DNA from: Nageia nagi
Lineage: Eukaryota; Pinophyta
Assembly: GCA_050084985.1 (NCBI GenBank)
Contig: JBITNC010000002.1
Location: 20,274,001 to 20,338,000 of the forward strand
DNA length: 64,000 nucleotides
Direction of reading: 5' to 3'
Of the stretch, positions 27,401 through 42,400 are shown piece by piece. The notes beneath the pieces were generated by a model that ran no database searches, was not told the origin of the DNA, and saw only the letters and a list, made by a program, of their open reading frames with translations. Position numbers and translations under genes: made by a program. Positions within the stretch are counted from its first letter, which is position 1. Every line of letters starts with the position of its first letter.

Positions 27401-30400
27401 CGAAGTCAATCTAGTTTTATGACTAGAAAGTAGTAGAAATAGAAAGGTAAGATTTTCCTGAAATACAATATGGAATGAAACAATATAATGAACTTATAAA
27501 CAAAATTTGTAATGGAAGACTAGTTGAAGTGGAATAATTGAAAACTTGAAACTCATTTTGGAAGAAACAATAGACAATAGAATGATGATGGTCTACAAGA
27601 TCTTATACTAAATCTTTTAAATAATCAAAACATAGAGTGATGTTTGTGCATGTTGTTATATAACATGGTAGGTACAATGTTGTTCTAATCATAATATTTG
27701 AACCTATATCTTCAGATGTTGTCTAATACTGTAGCTAACATTAGAGATGTTAGATTGAATTTAAAACATCTTCCTTGCGTAGGAATACAACTTATACTAA
27801 TTTCACGATTCTAGGAGCTCCAAACCTCAGATTTTAGTTTTTCCACTGATGTAAGCCCTTTGTTGGACAACTGCAGTTAAACATTCACAGCCCCATGTGC
27901 AATAAATAGGCCGAACAGTGAGTTTTCCTACACCAACAATAACCTGATGGTGACCTAGAGGTACCCACTGGTTAAAGTCAGGAACCACGCATCTGAATGA
28001 GATAAAAATTGCAAAGCTGTTCTAGAGGGTGCAGCTTACCTTCGTGTTAAATCTCAATTTATGGTGTGTCTTCTCCCAGCACCCAACTTTGGCCTTTCAC
28101 ACAGCTAGGTCACTTATGAGTCACAAGGGACAGTTCACCTAAACAGATATGATGTCTACACATTCCCAAAGTCTTATCACAAATCTTCCATGATCCATTA
28201 CAGATCAGTGACTCTGTAAACTGCATCAAAATTCATGCATAGGGAACCTACTCTGATGACCAAAAACAGGTGAAAATAACAAAGAATATGTTACAATAGC
28301 GATCACCATGGGATTCAATGAGATCAAAAACAGGGAAAGTAATACTATTTATAAAGATGAGGCTAAAAGTTTCTTCACAACAAAGATAAAGACAAACCAA
28401 TACAATGCAAGACTACACAAGGGCAGGGATGGGGGCCATGGGGAAATACATTTTGGGGACAATAGGGAACAGCAAGCAGATTTGGAGGACGGCAAGTATA
28501 TTACTAGTAAAAATTCTAGAAATTTTAAGATTTAAAAAATTTCAAATTCATTATAATTATCAATTCAATCATGTAACATAATGATAGTATGAAATTAGAA
28601 TTTTGAAAAGCATTGCATCACCATTAAAATGACGAACAAATACAAAACTCAGAACTGCAATTAGTAATATCAAATATGAATCGAAATATCAAAATATCAT
28701 TAAATCTAAATCTAGTACATAATGATAAATGTAAAAAATTATAATTATAATAGTAAAACTAACTACATAGTCTTTGACATGAATATGTCAAATAGCAAAA
28801 TCAAAACTATGGCTCATTTGGCTCATGTGGAACCAGCAGTATCTCTTGATCCTTTACTGAGCTGTCTGATGAGCTACCCTCATCATTCAAGTGAAGAGCA
28901 TCCAGTGACACTCCAACCAACCCCTTCATATCCTCGGCATCATCAATTGGCATATATCCTTTGGATCAACATCCCACCATGTAGCTAGAGATGCCCTATA
29001 CTTTGGTCTAACTCCCTCGCAAAGGTGAAGAGAGCTATGCACTGCTACTAGCTTATCTGCTCTGCGAGAGGTAAGCCTACTCCTCTTCAGACTACTAATG
29101 AAGCTATAGGTGGACCCATAGTTTACAAATTGACGAATAGTTGTCGCTTTTTCAAGGCTTGTTTTTTCTCTAAAAAATGCCCAAGTTCACCAAATTTAGA
29201 TGCCATTTTTTCCTCATGAATAAGCATCAAATTAAAACCCAAAAAATGCCAAATTTGCCAAAAAAAGAGGCCATGATTTGACCCCTCATGCAAAAAACGT
29301 AAATTTGCCAAATTAGCAAATAAACAATGAATAGTTGACAAAAAAATGACAAATTCAATATGAATTCCTAGGAAGACAAAAACAACGCAAAATATAGGAA
29401 AAAGGCAAATTGTTTTTTCTCATTTCATTCATTTCTCATGTGTAGGTTTAGGAGGGAAAGTGAAGTTGAGGGGAGCATTCTTGTAGTCTTGGAGGTTGAT
29501 TTCGTGATTTGGAGGCTGCATTTGTCCATCCACCGTGATTATTTATGACTTTGTCCACCGTGGGAGAAGATTGTTGGGGCTGCACTTCAATTTTACTCAT
29601 TTTCTTGTTGTTTGCATTCTACAGTCTAGAAATCAAGATGCCTAAGGAGTTGGATAAATTATAGCAGTATGTAACACCAATGGAGGGTGTTGCAAGCAGT
29701 TCAATGAAGCTAAAATGTAACCTTTGTGGAAAGGTTTTGACTAGAACTAATAGCAGGTTCAAAGCCAATATTTCTCAACAGCCAAGGAGAAATTTGGAAA
29801 GTTGCCCAAGTGGAAGTCTAGATCTTTCCCTAGAGGCAACCAAAGCCCTAGAAGTTGTAGCAAAGAAAAGGAATAAGAAGGCTACATTTCAAATGGAGCT
29901 GGGAGGAATCCTTCAAGTGATGCAAGTGCAACTCAAGCTTCTCTTAGTGCATCTTTTCAACCTATTGGAAAGTCTGGGATTGGAATCTCTTCCTACTATG
30001 TGCCATGGACAATTCCTAGAGCCCAATCATCTATTACTAGTATGTTAAACAAGAATGAGAGGAGATACGCAAGCTTGATGGTGGCCAAATATGCATATTA
30101 TATCTACATTGCTAGGAGCCTTTTTGGCAACCAATGTTCGATGCAGTTTGAGCAGTTGGACCCTTGGCATATTCTTTCAACATTGGGGCCAAACATTCAA
30201 AAGTAGGGGTATTGATGCCCTCTCTAAAATTTTCAAAAGGTTGAACATTGGAGGAAGAAATATCTTACACAACATTTCCTCTCTACATTTGAGACTTTGA
30301 TTCATACCCCTCACTATCACTCATATCGAAAGCAATTTTAAAAAACAAGAAACTAGATAGGACAGTGAAAACTTAACAAACAAGAAATACCCTTCACCAC

Positions 30401-33400
30401 TACTGTTTCCTCTCTTGGAAGATGTTTGTATGTTTTTCTTTCCTAGCCCAAAACATGACAAGACTTGGAGAAAACAGCGTTACTTGTTTCTGCCTAAAAG
30501 GACTGGTTACCCCAAGCGCTCACATGGAATATGGTCTTCAAGGAACAGTAGTTAGAGATGCATGTTGTTAACCATATACAAGGGAAATACAACGCCAGAG
30601 TTCTTTTCCACAATAAGGAAAGACTACAAATGTGAACGAAAGCAAAGAAAGATCACAAATGCAGGGATGAACGCAGGGATTAGGAATACAAAACAGATGA
30701 ACTCATGAAGGTATCACCAATGATGCAGTGTCTTGGCAAGTCATCTCCAAATTCATTAAAGTAAATGTACTCACTATCAAGTCGGGCAGCAAATAGCAAT
30801 ATGCACTCAATCACTACCAGACGAGAGCAAGAAGTTGTTGGGTCTTGGTGGAAGACTCAATGGGGAAGGAATAAATGAGGTGAGGGCGTGAGTACAAGGA
30901 CCTAACCGAATGATATAGAGACAAACTATGAGCCTTAGAATAAATCCACTTACGTGCAAACCATGCAAAGAATGGCTTAAACCACTTCAATAAATACTCA
31001 ATATGCAATTCCGAGAGGGAAAACTATTCAGATATACATGATTCCACAAATGATATTCCTCACAATATTAACTTTATAATTTCATTCCATAAAGAAATAC
31101 ATTCATAATGATATTCAATGATAAACATGCATAGAACCCCTTATGCAACGAACCTCTATGCAATGGAATGTAAATGCTCAAGGATGCAACAACCCAAACA
31201 TATGTAGAAAACCTCGATATATTCATATAAAATACAAGAAACCTTAGTCATAACAGATGCAACAAACTCATAAATTCTTACACATGTAAAAGCTTATAAC
31301 CAACATCCCAAAATGAAAGATCCTCAATATGCAATATTTCTACTAAGTGCAGAGTGTCACATATGCAAATATCCCATAATGCGTAAAATCCCCTTCTAAA
31401 TGGCCATGATGGAGTATAAATAGGCCACTAGAAGTGTTGCCCTAAAGGCATCAAATCTGATATGGTGTACACACATGCAACACACATACCGGTACAAAAT
31501 CAGATTGTTCACATGAAACTATGCAAGTGGCATTTAGAAGCCTAACAAAATATAAATGCCACTACCAAAATGCATTTAATCTACCTCTAAACTACTCAAA
31601 AGCAAATCAGATATGCAATGAAAAGTCTGACATCTGAACCAACAGAAGCAAAACTTTATCCCTGCACCAGTCAGAGTCATAAATGAGTCTGACAGATTTG
31701 ATCTGGCGAGAGGAAAAACCGATCCCTACACCAATCAAATCAAGTAAATAAAGTCTGACACAACAACCACCATCAAATATGCATTAAACAAAAAGAACAG
31801 ACATCGCAAAAAAAATCTACGAGTGGATCAGACCTAGGCCAGATCTGATCCGATACTAGCGAAGTTCCACTCCTCGTTGGTGAGACTGTACGACTCGATG
31901 GTCTCCTCCAAGAACGCCATAGTCTTCTGTACTCCCCTAGAAATCATACCAACAGTGCTACCATTCTATCGAAAGTAGTCCTCTATCTTCTTAGATGTAG
32001 CCTGCATCTGGTGCCTCCAAGTGACCATTCGCCTTTCGCAGAAGATAGGATGCCCTACCTTCAACAAACTGAGGTCATCGATGTCTAGATGCTCCTATAT
32101 CAGGTTCTGAGCCTTTGCCAATACCGCCTCCTCCTTCCTTACGCTATTGTCCTCCCATTGGAACTTGAGCTGATAGGCATAGTCACTCATCTATTCCTCG
32201 ACCTCCTTTCTCAAGGGGATTCTACGCTTCACAATTGCATTGCACTTTTTGAGTGCATGATTTAGCCAATCGTGGTGGTATGTGAACTCGTGGTAGTAGA
32301 TTAACTTCTCAGAATTGTCAACGTAAATATGTTGTAGATGGGAGATGTTGGGAAGATAGCTATTCAATGTGCTAAGTTGTGCCGAGATTTGTGTCTTAAG
32401 GTCCCTGATTTCCATACCTTCAGTAAGGAGCTTGTAGATTCGAGAAGACAATCTCTCGATAGCCTCCATCATTTCTTTCTTCAACTACTCCTTCATCAAT
32501 TCCCATCTCTCATTGAAGGATGGTTGCTTCTTCAGATCTAAGGGGGTGGTACTGACCTTCTGGAACTCCTTGATGATCCTCCTGTAGGCCATGAGTTCAC
32601 TTTTCAGCCTCTTCACCTCCTCCTTGGCTTCGTAGCCCTCCTGCTCCATGACTACAGCATTTTGAGTGACTATATGATTACGGGCTGTTAATCCTAGTTT
32701 CACAGGCATCTTAAATGTCTCGATGACACAATCTTCTGCTATCTGAGGATGTTTTTCCTTTGAATAGCAATGGTTGATGAAGACTTCCTTTCGGGAGGTG
32801 GAAACAAATGTGTCAATCCTTCGAATCTTTCACCATCCGAAGGCTCCTCTTCCTCATCTTAAGAGTGCAGATCCTAATCTATATCTTCATCATGCGTTGT
32901 ACTCATGCTGAGGGCTCTGAGGCAAGCATCTAGGTCAAGATCTAGATGCGTAGTTGCTAGCTAAGGAGGAAGTCTTTGTACCAACAATCGTCCCTTATTG
33001 ATCTTCTTGACCTCTTTCGATGGAGTGGTCTGAACTAGGGTAATCTCCTTGCTTTGGTGCTCTTCCTACCTTCTCTTCTTCTTTTGTTCCTCAATCTCTC
33101 CTTCATCTTCTTCATCTCTTCCATCACCACCTATAGAGATGCCTTTATGTGGCTGAGGAGATCTCTCATGGCTGCAAGAGAACTGTGAAGAAGGGGACCT
33201 TTTCCTATGCTCGGCAGGAGAGAGTTTGGAGGCACCCACCTCTCTAGCACACCTATCTCCAACGATCTGGACCTCATCATCATAGGTTCCAACGTCCACT
33301 ATCTCATCATCATCTGGGAGAGTTTCAATCTCCATCTCATCGAGTGCAGAGGCACTTAAAGCTACATCTTCTTGCTCAGTAGCACCATCAACATCATCAT

Positions 33401-36400
33401 CTTCCTCTTCTTCTTCTTCTTCACCATGACTTTCTAACTCTTCTCCAAAGTCTTCTAGTGTACGGTCGGGCTCTTCATCAATCTCTTCGTTGGAAGAGGA
33501 AGTGGAGTGTTCAGAACTGGAACTAGAACTTGGTTGCAATGGGGGGACTTTCTCTCTACATCCAAAAGAACAAGTGAGTCTGGAAGGGACCTCTTTTAGG
33601 TGTGAATCACTAGCACAAGCCTCAACTAGTATGTTCGAGGGGATAGTGCGATAGCTAGCGTCCTTGAGATCAGCCATTATCACACTGCGCTTGCTAGAGC
33701 CTGGAACATCTTCCCTCAGAGCCTCTTGCCTCTTTCTAGCAGGAAGTAAGGACGTCTTGATTGGTACAGATGCAGTACACACGAGAGGAGGGGATGACTT
33801 GATCCTAAGTGGGACCTCCTTAGATTGAGATTTGGCAGTTTGGGGTTTCTGAGGTGGTTTCTCTGCCTAGAGGGGAGCCTTCTTCTTGCTCAGGAGAGCA
33901 TCTATCTTCACAATCTCCTCCTCACCACGCACATTTCAGTACATCTCCATAGTCCCCAAAGGACTTATGCTGAAAGGCGATAGGCTTGTGGAGCGCAATG
34001 CTATAGAAATGTGCGATCACACCCCTAGGATCATAGTTCCTCGTTGTTGCCTCCCTAAAGAAGACATACTGCTGCAGCTCCATATTGGCCGCTTCAACCC
34101 ATGTCTGACACACATAACTTGCGATTGAAACAAGCAAGTTAATGGTCGCATTCTTCTTCTTCCAAACTCTCTCTTTTAGGAACAAGAGCTACCTAGCAAA
34201 TTCCATGAGGATGAGCCTGTTGCTGGCATATCTTGGCAAAAGTAGAGGTTGCTCTTCAGAGCCATAAACTATGATGAATGTATGATCAGTATAATGCAAG
34301 AAGAAATCTGCATGTACACTGATGGTTTGGATAGCTACATCAAAAATTCTCTTCACCACAAACTCCCCTTTGATATATTTATAGATATCATACTCCCAAC
34401 GATCATTCCTCTCATAGAAATGCTGGAACTTGTTCTGGTACCACCACTTTGCATAAACTTGCCACACGGGAATGCCCTTCTGTCCCTAATGTCTTTCATC
34501 GGCAAGTTCCTTGGATCTGACCTTGCCATGCAATAACAGGTACACAAGATAGGAGTTCATGTAGAATCTCCTCGAGGAGCCAAAGTAAGCCAACTAGTGG
34601 TGTAGGGCATCACTGATTACCCCAACCCATCGGATAGCTCTCCCTAAGCTAATAACTGCAACGAAGCCCGTAAACTCCCTCCTATACTTAGTATCATTTT
34701 CTTAGACCAATGACCCTAGACAAAAGAGTGATCAGCTTGGCCGCAACAGGCAAGAAATCCTCTCTGAGAGCGCTAATCAACCTTTGGCCCTAAAGGCTTT
34801 GATAATCTTCAAGTAACCATGGTCGAATGTATTCCTCGAGCCGAGCCGTCGAATCATGGAACTCCTCCAAATTTGCCAACGTATAGTCGTACCCATATCT
34901 TTTCTAGCCAAATGTTGTTTCAATTCCATCAAGAGTGAAGTCCATAATCACATTTCCCTCTGTGTCCCGTAGGACCCTTGTCTCAAATTCACATCTTCTG
35001 GCTACCTCGTAGCACAAGTCAGGAAATGGTACTGCAAAAGGCATCATAGCGATGTTGAATAATCCGCAGGTATGGATAAGTTCTTCACATAAGTCCTCCT
35101 TACTGATGGAGACCATGGAAGCTAAAGTCTAGAAGGGGTCCAGGTTTCCCCAGTCTGTATCACTAACAAAGATGTATCTTCCCTAAAATTTGTCTTTAGG
35201 GAGCTCTAGTCTCTCTCTCCTGAAATTCAATCAAGAGCTCTTTTGAAAGTCGGGCCATTTGGTTCTTAGTCACATGTCTGTCAAACAACTTTCCTTAAAC
35301 TTTCCTGGCTCTTGATGGAGGTGGTTTAATTTTAGAAGCCATGCAGGAATGTCTGAAAATGCCCCCCGGAGAACCTAAGGACAAGTCTAAATGTTGCGAA
35401 GGATGCAGTAGGAAAGAACCAATCGTGTAGGTCTGGGTTGTAGGACGTCCAACACACTGAATGAAAGTTGCCTTCCTTTTATATGAGATGCATGGAGGGT
35501 GAATGTATGGCAGGGTGCATGCCTGTCACTTGTCTTCTCCTCTTCTCAACTCCTGGCATCTCAAACTTAGCCAACTTCGCCTTGTAACCCTGGGTGCACA
35601 GTTTTGGATGAGTGCTTGAGCACTATTTGGAATGCATGCGACTGGGTACTGGGTCACTTAGTCAAATTTTGAGTTATAATTTTTCTCCTCACACTTGGGC
35701 GCATGGATCTGGGTGAGTGGAAAAGCATGTACTGCAAAGCATGTGCCTCAAGGCCTATCTAGATGCACAATGGCTCCTTAAACTCCTTACTTCTCCTTGG
35801 CGCATCATTTTAGAAGGGTGCAAAAGCATGTGCTAGAAATGGTACGACTGGGGAGCAATGTGAAGGTTTGAAATGAAGTGGTAAAAATGACTAAGGGATG
35901 GCTTGATATTTATAACCTTTCGGGTTGCCATGTGTCACCTCTGGGTTTGCCAAATTAGTGGTCAAATGGTAGAGCTAAGACAGAGGGCACATAGTTTAGG
36001 ACGGGTGCAAAAGCATATGCCAAAATGCATGCAACTGGGAGTAAGGAACTTAGTCAAATTTCAAGTCATGATGGGGCCCAATTCCTGGTCACACCGTTTT
36101 AGAAGAGTGCAAAAGTATGCACCTTAAACCCTGCACCTGGCCTTTTCCTCCAAATTTCAAACACTTTGCCAATTTTACTCCCAGGCCAGAACATCTAGGA
36201 CTGGGTGCATGATTTGGGAAGGGTGCTTCTTCATGTACAGCAAATGATGCGACTGGGATCTAGCACACCTACCAAGACCAGAAATTTCAAAAATAGGTGA
36301 AAAATGACCAAAAAATGCAAATCTGAATAGGTCGCACGTTTTGGAGGACGTGCCTTTTCTCCCTTAGCTCCACGTAGTGCTCCAGACAACCTTCCAAACA

Positions 36401-39400
36401 AAATGACTAAGTTTGACCTTCCTTTTATAGCCTTCTCGCATAGGACAGGTCTCGTCATGTGATTAGTGCAAGGAGTCAAATGCATGTGCTTCCACTTGTC
36501 AACAATCCAAGCCCAACACTTAACCAAATTTCATCTCATAAATCTGGTCGCACGGTTTTGGGTGGGTGCAAAAGCACACATTGGAAAACATGCGACTGGC
36601 CTTGAAAGCTCTAAAAATGGCTAAGTCTTAGTCTTCTCCTTCTTGTTCGCATGGTTTGAGTTTGGGTGCAAAAGCACACACCTGAAAACATGCGACTAAG
36701 CCTTTTCCCAAAAAAAATGCTAAGTATGAGAGTTCCCAGTCTTGTTCGCATGGTTTTAGGTGGGTGCAAAAGCACACACTTGAAAAAACGCGACTAGCTG
36801 AAAAACTTGTTTTATCTTGAAACTTGACCAAGATGACCTTAAATACGAAATGCAATGAAAGAGAAATGGACTTTTGCAGTATAACGGACCTCGAAAGTGC
36901 AACTTTAAGGCTAAAAGATGTAGGTATGAGTGTGAAAATGCAGCATGAGATTGGTCGCACCATTTAGGGTACGTGCAAAAGCATGTCCCTTAAAACATGC
37001 GACTAAGGAAAAATGCAAATTTTTAACTTGATTTGATCATGAATGTACAAGCTTAGCATGTTTCCCGAAACTAGACCAAGATGCATACATTCCTTTTAGA
37101 CAGATGTCTTACTTCCATACATTGTTTGTTTTTATTTTCAAGGGTACTCAAAATGCAAAATTTTGGGGGTTGTTGTGCAGGCACAACAGAAGCTTTTGCT
37201 TCCTTTCTTGCCTGTTGTTTTTTTTTCTTTCTTTCATTGGCTTTTGTCTTTCTTTTGTTGGCTACTATTTTTCTTCTCTTGGTCGTTGTCTTCCTTTTTT
37301 TATATGAATATCAAATGTTGTGTTTTTGAGATTGATATAGTTTTTTTCCATTTAGGTAAGTGATTTTAGAGTTTGGGGGGTTGATGGCTTTGATGAGTCC
37401 TACCCCTACTTCATTGAACACTTTTTTTTAAATTCAAGATTGATTCGTTTTTTTTTCTTTGGCTAGACGCCTCACAGCTATGGGGATGGCTGAACATCCC
37501 CAAGGACAGTCGAGGGACGGCTAGGCATCCCTTGCGTATTCCCAAGGCTATACCCAAGAAATCTCCTTTTAGGGGAACATATCGAGGATGACCCTAGTTG
37601 AGCTAGGGCATCCTTGGGACGGACCCCATGTTTCCTAGAAAGTGGGATGAGGGGAAACATCCTCTTTAGCATACCCTCATCCAGGAATGGCAAGAGGACA
37701 AGGAGGGGGGAACACATCCCCATGTAATTCTAAAACAATGTGAAAAGCAAGTATAGGACATAAGAGACACATTTGCATGTACTAAGAAAAACAAATGGCC
37801 TAAAAATGCTGATAGGGTATCATAGACTCCAAATAGACATGTACTGTTGGGAATAGATGGCTGAAAACAGAGAGAGGGTATCATGGACTATGGATAGGCT
37901 GAAAAAGACAATAACATTAGACAAGGTACACATGGAGGTTCAAAAACCCTAAATGAATATTGGCACGATGAAGTGTGAATCAAACACCCAATGTGGAAGT
38001 GGAATTATCAGAAAATGTGTAATTAGCCCTATTTTCTATCATTTATTCGTTGCAAAAAATACAAGGGTATTCTAAAGATTTAACAATACTTGATAGTAGT
38101 ATATGTTTTGCGTATCAAGTTGCATATTCCTAAATTTTAGACACAAATATGACTAGTTTAAATCAAAAAAATTAATAAGGACCAAAATTTGATCAAAATT
38201 TCAAAATCTGAAGTAGAATAATAGGTAAATTCAAGTTTAGAAATTTAATTGACATAAATGAGGCAAGAAATTCAAACCAAAATTCAAGAATCGACAGAAA
38301 GAGGGAGAGAATAACAGGGGGATAATATTTTATTAAAGATTGAAAGAACTTTATACAAAGATCAAGTGTTTTCATCAACAATTTATAAACTTTAATATGA
38401 ACTACAAAAAAAACTGTAGTCTAATATTGGCCTCACTTGAAGAAGTAATATATTATGTCTGATCAAGTGGTTTTCTCATTACATCTACAGTTTGCTCATA
38501 TGTCATACAAGATCAAGAGAAATGTCTTCATCAGCAACAAGTAGTCCGATATAGAGGCAATGAATCTCAATATGTTTTGTTCTAGAATGGTAGATGAAAT
38601 TATTCACCAACTTAAATACTCTATAATTGTCAAATTGTAGTTGAGTAGGTTGGAACTACCCAATTTGACCAACAGCTACCTCAATCATTCTATTTCACAG
38701 GCTGCATCAACTGTTGTCTTATACACTACCTGTGCAAGACAAAGCAATTGTAGATTGCTCTTTGCAACATGACAATGTTAACACTGAGAGATTGTCATTC
38801 TTATCAACACAATGAGATAGCATGTCGGGTGATGAGGTTGAGTTCAACATAGTGAGATAGCATGTCGGGTGATGAGGTTGAGTTCAACACAGTGAGATAG
38901 CATGTCAGGTGATGAGATTGAGGTCTACCGGGTGATTGAACACATGTCAGGTATGAACATACATGTTGCTGTCGGGTGTTTATCAGGGTTGTCGACTGCT
39001 ATCGAGTGTTTATCAGGGTTTCCGGTTGATAATAATGGTTTTCGGTATGTTGGATATGTGTATACTTAGAAAAATGCTGAAAACAGTGTTTTCCCAGGTG
39101 ATGACGTTAACAGAGCAATAGCACTCCAAAATGAACCAAGTTCGGTCACTAAGACAGCAGGTCACAGCTATGAGGGAGGCTAAGTACCGATAAAGTAGAA
39201 AGAACAAAGAGTCATTAGTCGATGACGTTAGCAACACGAAGAGCTCTCCAAATGAACAGATTTCGGCACTTAAGAAGCGGAGACAACAAGGTAGTGAAGT
39301 TAAGTACCTACAAGTCAAAGACATAGAAGAGGAAACCAACACATGATGTCAACAATCCGAAGGTCACTCAAAATAAACTAAATCCAACACCTTAGAAGAC

Positions 39401-42400
39401 AACCTTGAACAGCGATGGACTTAAGGACCGGTAAAGGAAGACAAAGGCTCAGGTCATCGGTGAATGACGTAAGCGATGCGAAGACGGCCCAAAATTCACT
39501 AATTTGGGTGGTGCGGATGAGAAGAGTGCAATGTGGCAAATTTAAGTATCGGTGAAGGAGAATTGAACAAAACACTACCGGCAGGTGATGTCATCAAAAT
39601 GAAGACACGCAAATTTGCACTAAGTACGGCGACGCGAAAGCGAAGGACACAAAGTAGGAAGAGTTGAACACCGACAAGTGAGACAAGGCAAAGAGATGCC
39701 AATGGATGACATCTATAAGGATTTGGCTACCTAGTTTACACTAAATCCAACACCTAAGGTGAGATTGTGTTGAGATGACGAACTTAAGTACTAACCATAG
39801 AGAAGAAAGCGAAGGCTTGTGGAGAGTGACGTCAATAAGCAACGGATTGATCAAATTACTGTAAGTCCGAAACTTTACTTGAAAAGACATGTTGGAGACC
39901 AAGCCAAGGACCAACAAGGAGGATAAGGCATGCGAATGTACCGGTAAGGGAGTTCAAGTACCGAATTAAAGCTTAGATGCCAGATTTGGTGTCGGCAAGC
40001 ATTCTAGGGACTCGAATAGTAGCATAAACCAAATTTTGATTGTCGACATGCAAGGAACAGTGTCGAAAAGAATAAAGGAGATCTAGATTTCATGGAGAAA
40101 TTATCGACATTCTATGTAGTGCACCGGATACACGTGACAGTTGTTATTGACAGTTATCAGTATTCGATTCTATCAAAGAAGTGGACACGTATGTTCAAGA
40201 GTTGTTGTGTAACTGAAAAAACCGTTACTGTCCTATTGAATTGATGTTGACATCTGGAGTTATCTGTTACATGCATCTCTAACTATCGGAGATGCGTTTG
40301 GAAGGTTTATTGTGCATAAAATTGTAAAGGAACAAATGGAGATGTTGTTGTTGTAAGGAGTGAGAGTAAGGCAAACAGAGCACGAATGAGCTGCAATGAG
40401 AAAACAAAGCTAAGCAGATGACTATAGTGTATTGAAGTATGCGTAATTGAGTATAATGTCGAAGGAGACAGTGATAGATTGGCAAAGACGGCAGGGCAAT
40501 GGCTATTAAGACTAATAGCAAGACTCAAACAAAGATAGCCAAGAGAGTGAAGGTTGAAGAGCTAGACCATTTAGGGTCTTCGAGTAAGGGTTTGACAATT
40601 CATTGTCAAAATTTGTTGAACTGTTTGTTCATCAAGTTGGTGCTTGGCAAGAGGGATTGGTTTTCCTTCCGGTTGGTGCCAGTAAATTGTTTGTAAGTTT
40701 GGTGCTTTGCAATGGCTAGATTTGGACCATGATCCAAGCAGTCTTATCCAAAGATGTAGTTACATTGGTGAACCTCGTTATATATTGTGTTGTGTGATGT
40801 ATTCTTGTGTTGCTTGCTCTATTTGGTTTTAGGTTTGCACTATTTTTAATTGGTAAAGTAAAAGAATTAAGTTTTAATTTATCACACTGATTCACCCGCC
40901 CCCCCTCCTCTCAGTGTCACTTGGAGTTCAATAGACAAAATGTATTCTAATTTGAGAGCAAAGCTATACCCTATTTTCAACTTATGATTGCAACATATCC
41001 AATCCTATCTGAATACATATGCATGTACATATGGAGTGTAATGTCCCCAATTTGGGACATCTAGCCTCCACTCCTTCTATTTATTCACTTTGACTTTTCG
41101 TACTTAGTTTAGGATTCTTTTATTTGTCAAATTATGTATTTTGATATTTATATTTGTGCCTCAAAGGGCAGCACTCAATAAGAGCCAATTATGTATTCAT
41201 TTGGGCTGGTAAAGAGGGCCACTTCAATGATTTTTCACCCCTGCATCTAGTCGGCCAAGATGAGGAGACTTGGGAGCCACTTTATATTTAATTATTGCTC
41301 CCTCCTAGTCGGATGCCTTTGGGAGACCTTATTTGCAAGTTTGGACATCTATATGAGTAAGGATTGTGATCACAAGAAGACATCATTAGTTTGCATTCGA
41401 TCTTGGATCATCTCGGAGTTGGGACTGCTCCCCTCTCTTCCTTCTAAGGACTAGGGCTGCTACCTAGCCTAGAAGTGGCCTATAAACACTTACACTCACT
41501 TGGAGAGCTTGCGCCAACCTTGGAAAGCCTTCTAGCCCTTACGCTAGGATCTTGGAGCCATCTTGAGACTTGCACCAACCTTGGGAGCCATATTGGGTCT
41601 TGCGCCAGCCTTTGGGAATCTTGATTGAGCATTTTGAAGTCTTGGGCTTTGCCCTAGAACTTGATACATCCCTATACTTATTCTTGGTTATTATTCATAA
41701 TATTCAACTCTCATATTGCGCTTCGAAATGTGAATGAATGTTCCTTTATTACTGTTGCATTGTTACCATTCGTTGTGCATGGGAATGTATGCAGATTAGG
41801 GTATTTTGGAGACATATTTTTGTTATGTTACAGATCTGCAATTGTGTCCTAGTTTTATCATTTTCACATGTTAAATGAGCATTATCTCATATCTGGTTAC
41901 TGTTGTTATTATTCAGTTTTGAGCGCATATATGATGGTTAATGAGCATTTACTATTGTGCCCTAATTTGTGAATGAATGCGGAATTGTGTCAAGAAGTTG
42001 TGCATGTTTTAGAAAGGTACATTACATGGAGTCACTCAAGAATTAGAAAAAAGAGGATCAATTCATGTGTTCCTTTGACATATGAGAATAATCGTTTTGC
42101 CACTTGCAAACAATCTATTTTGGTTGCAATGTGAACTGAGAAAGAAGTTGATTGCAGCATTAACTCGGTTGAATGGATAAAAGACAGATCAAGCTGTCCA
42201 CTAATTATTGATACACTAATTCCAATATCAGTGGAGAATCAATGTGAGTTGATAATTTAGCCCAACCTCCGTAAGTGTAGATGCAATATTACAATCCTCC
42301 CAGTGGAATCTCTTCAGCAAAGTTATGGCATACTGAGCCTGTGACAAAATCTAAAAATTGTGAGCCTACCAAAACTTTTAAACTAAGCAATAATGTATGA

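Noticed and set aside
37081-37363. Three overlapping plus-strand open frames of 66-82 codons that look like membrane proteins
   Set aside because: They are translations of one T/C-rich tract. Phe/Leu/Ser runs in all three frames mark low complexity, not coding.
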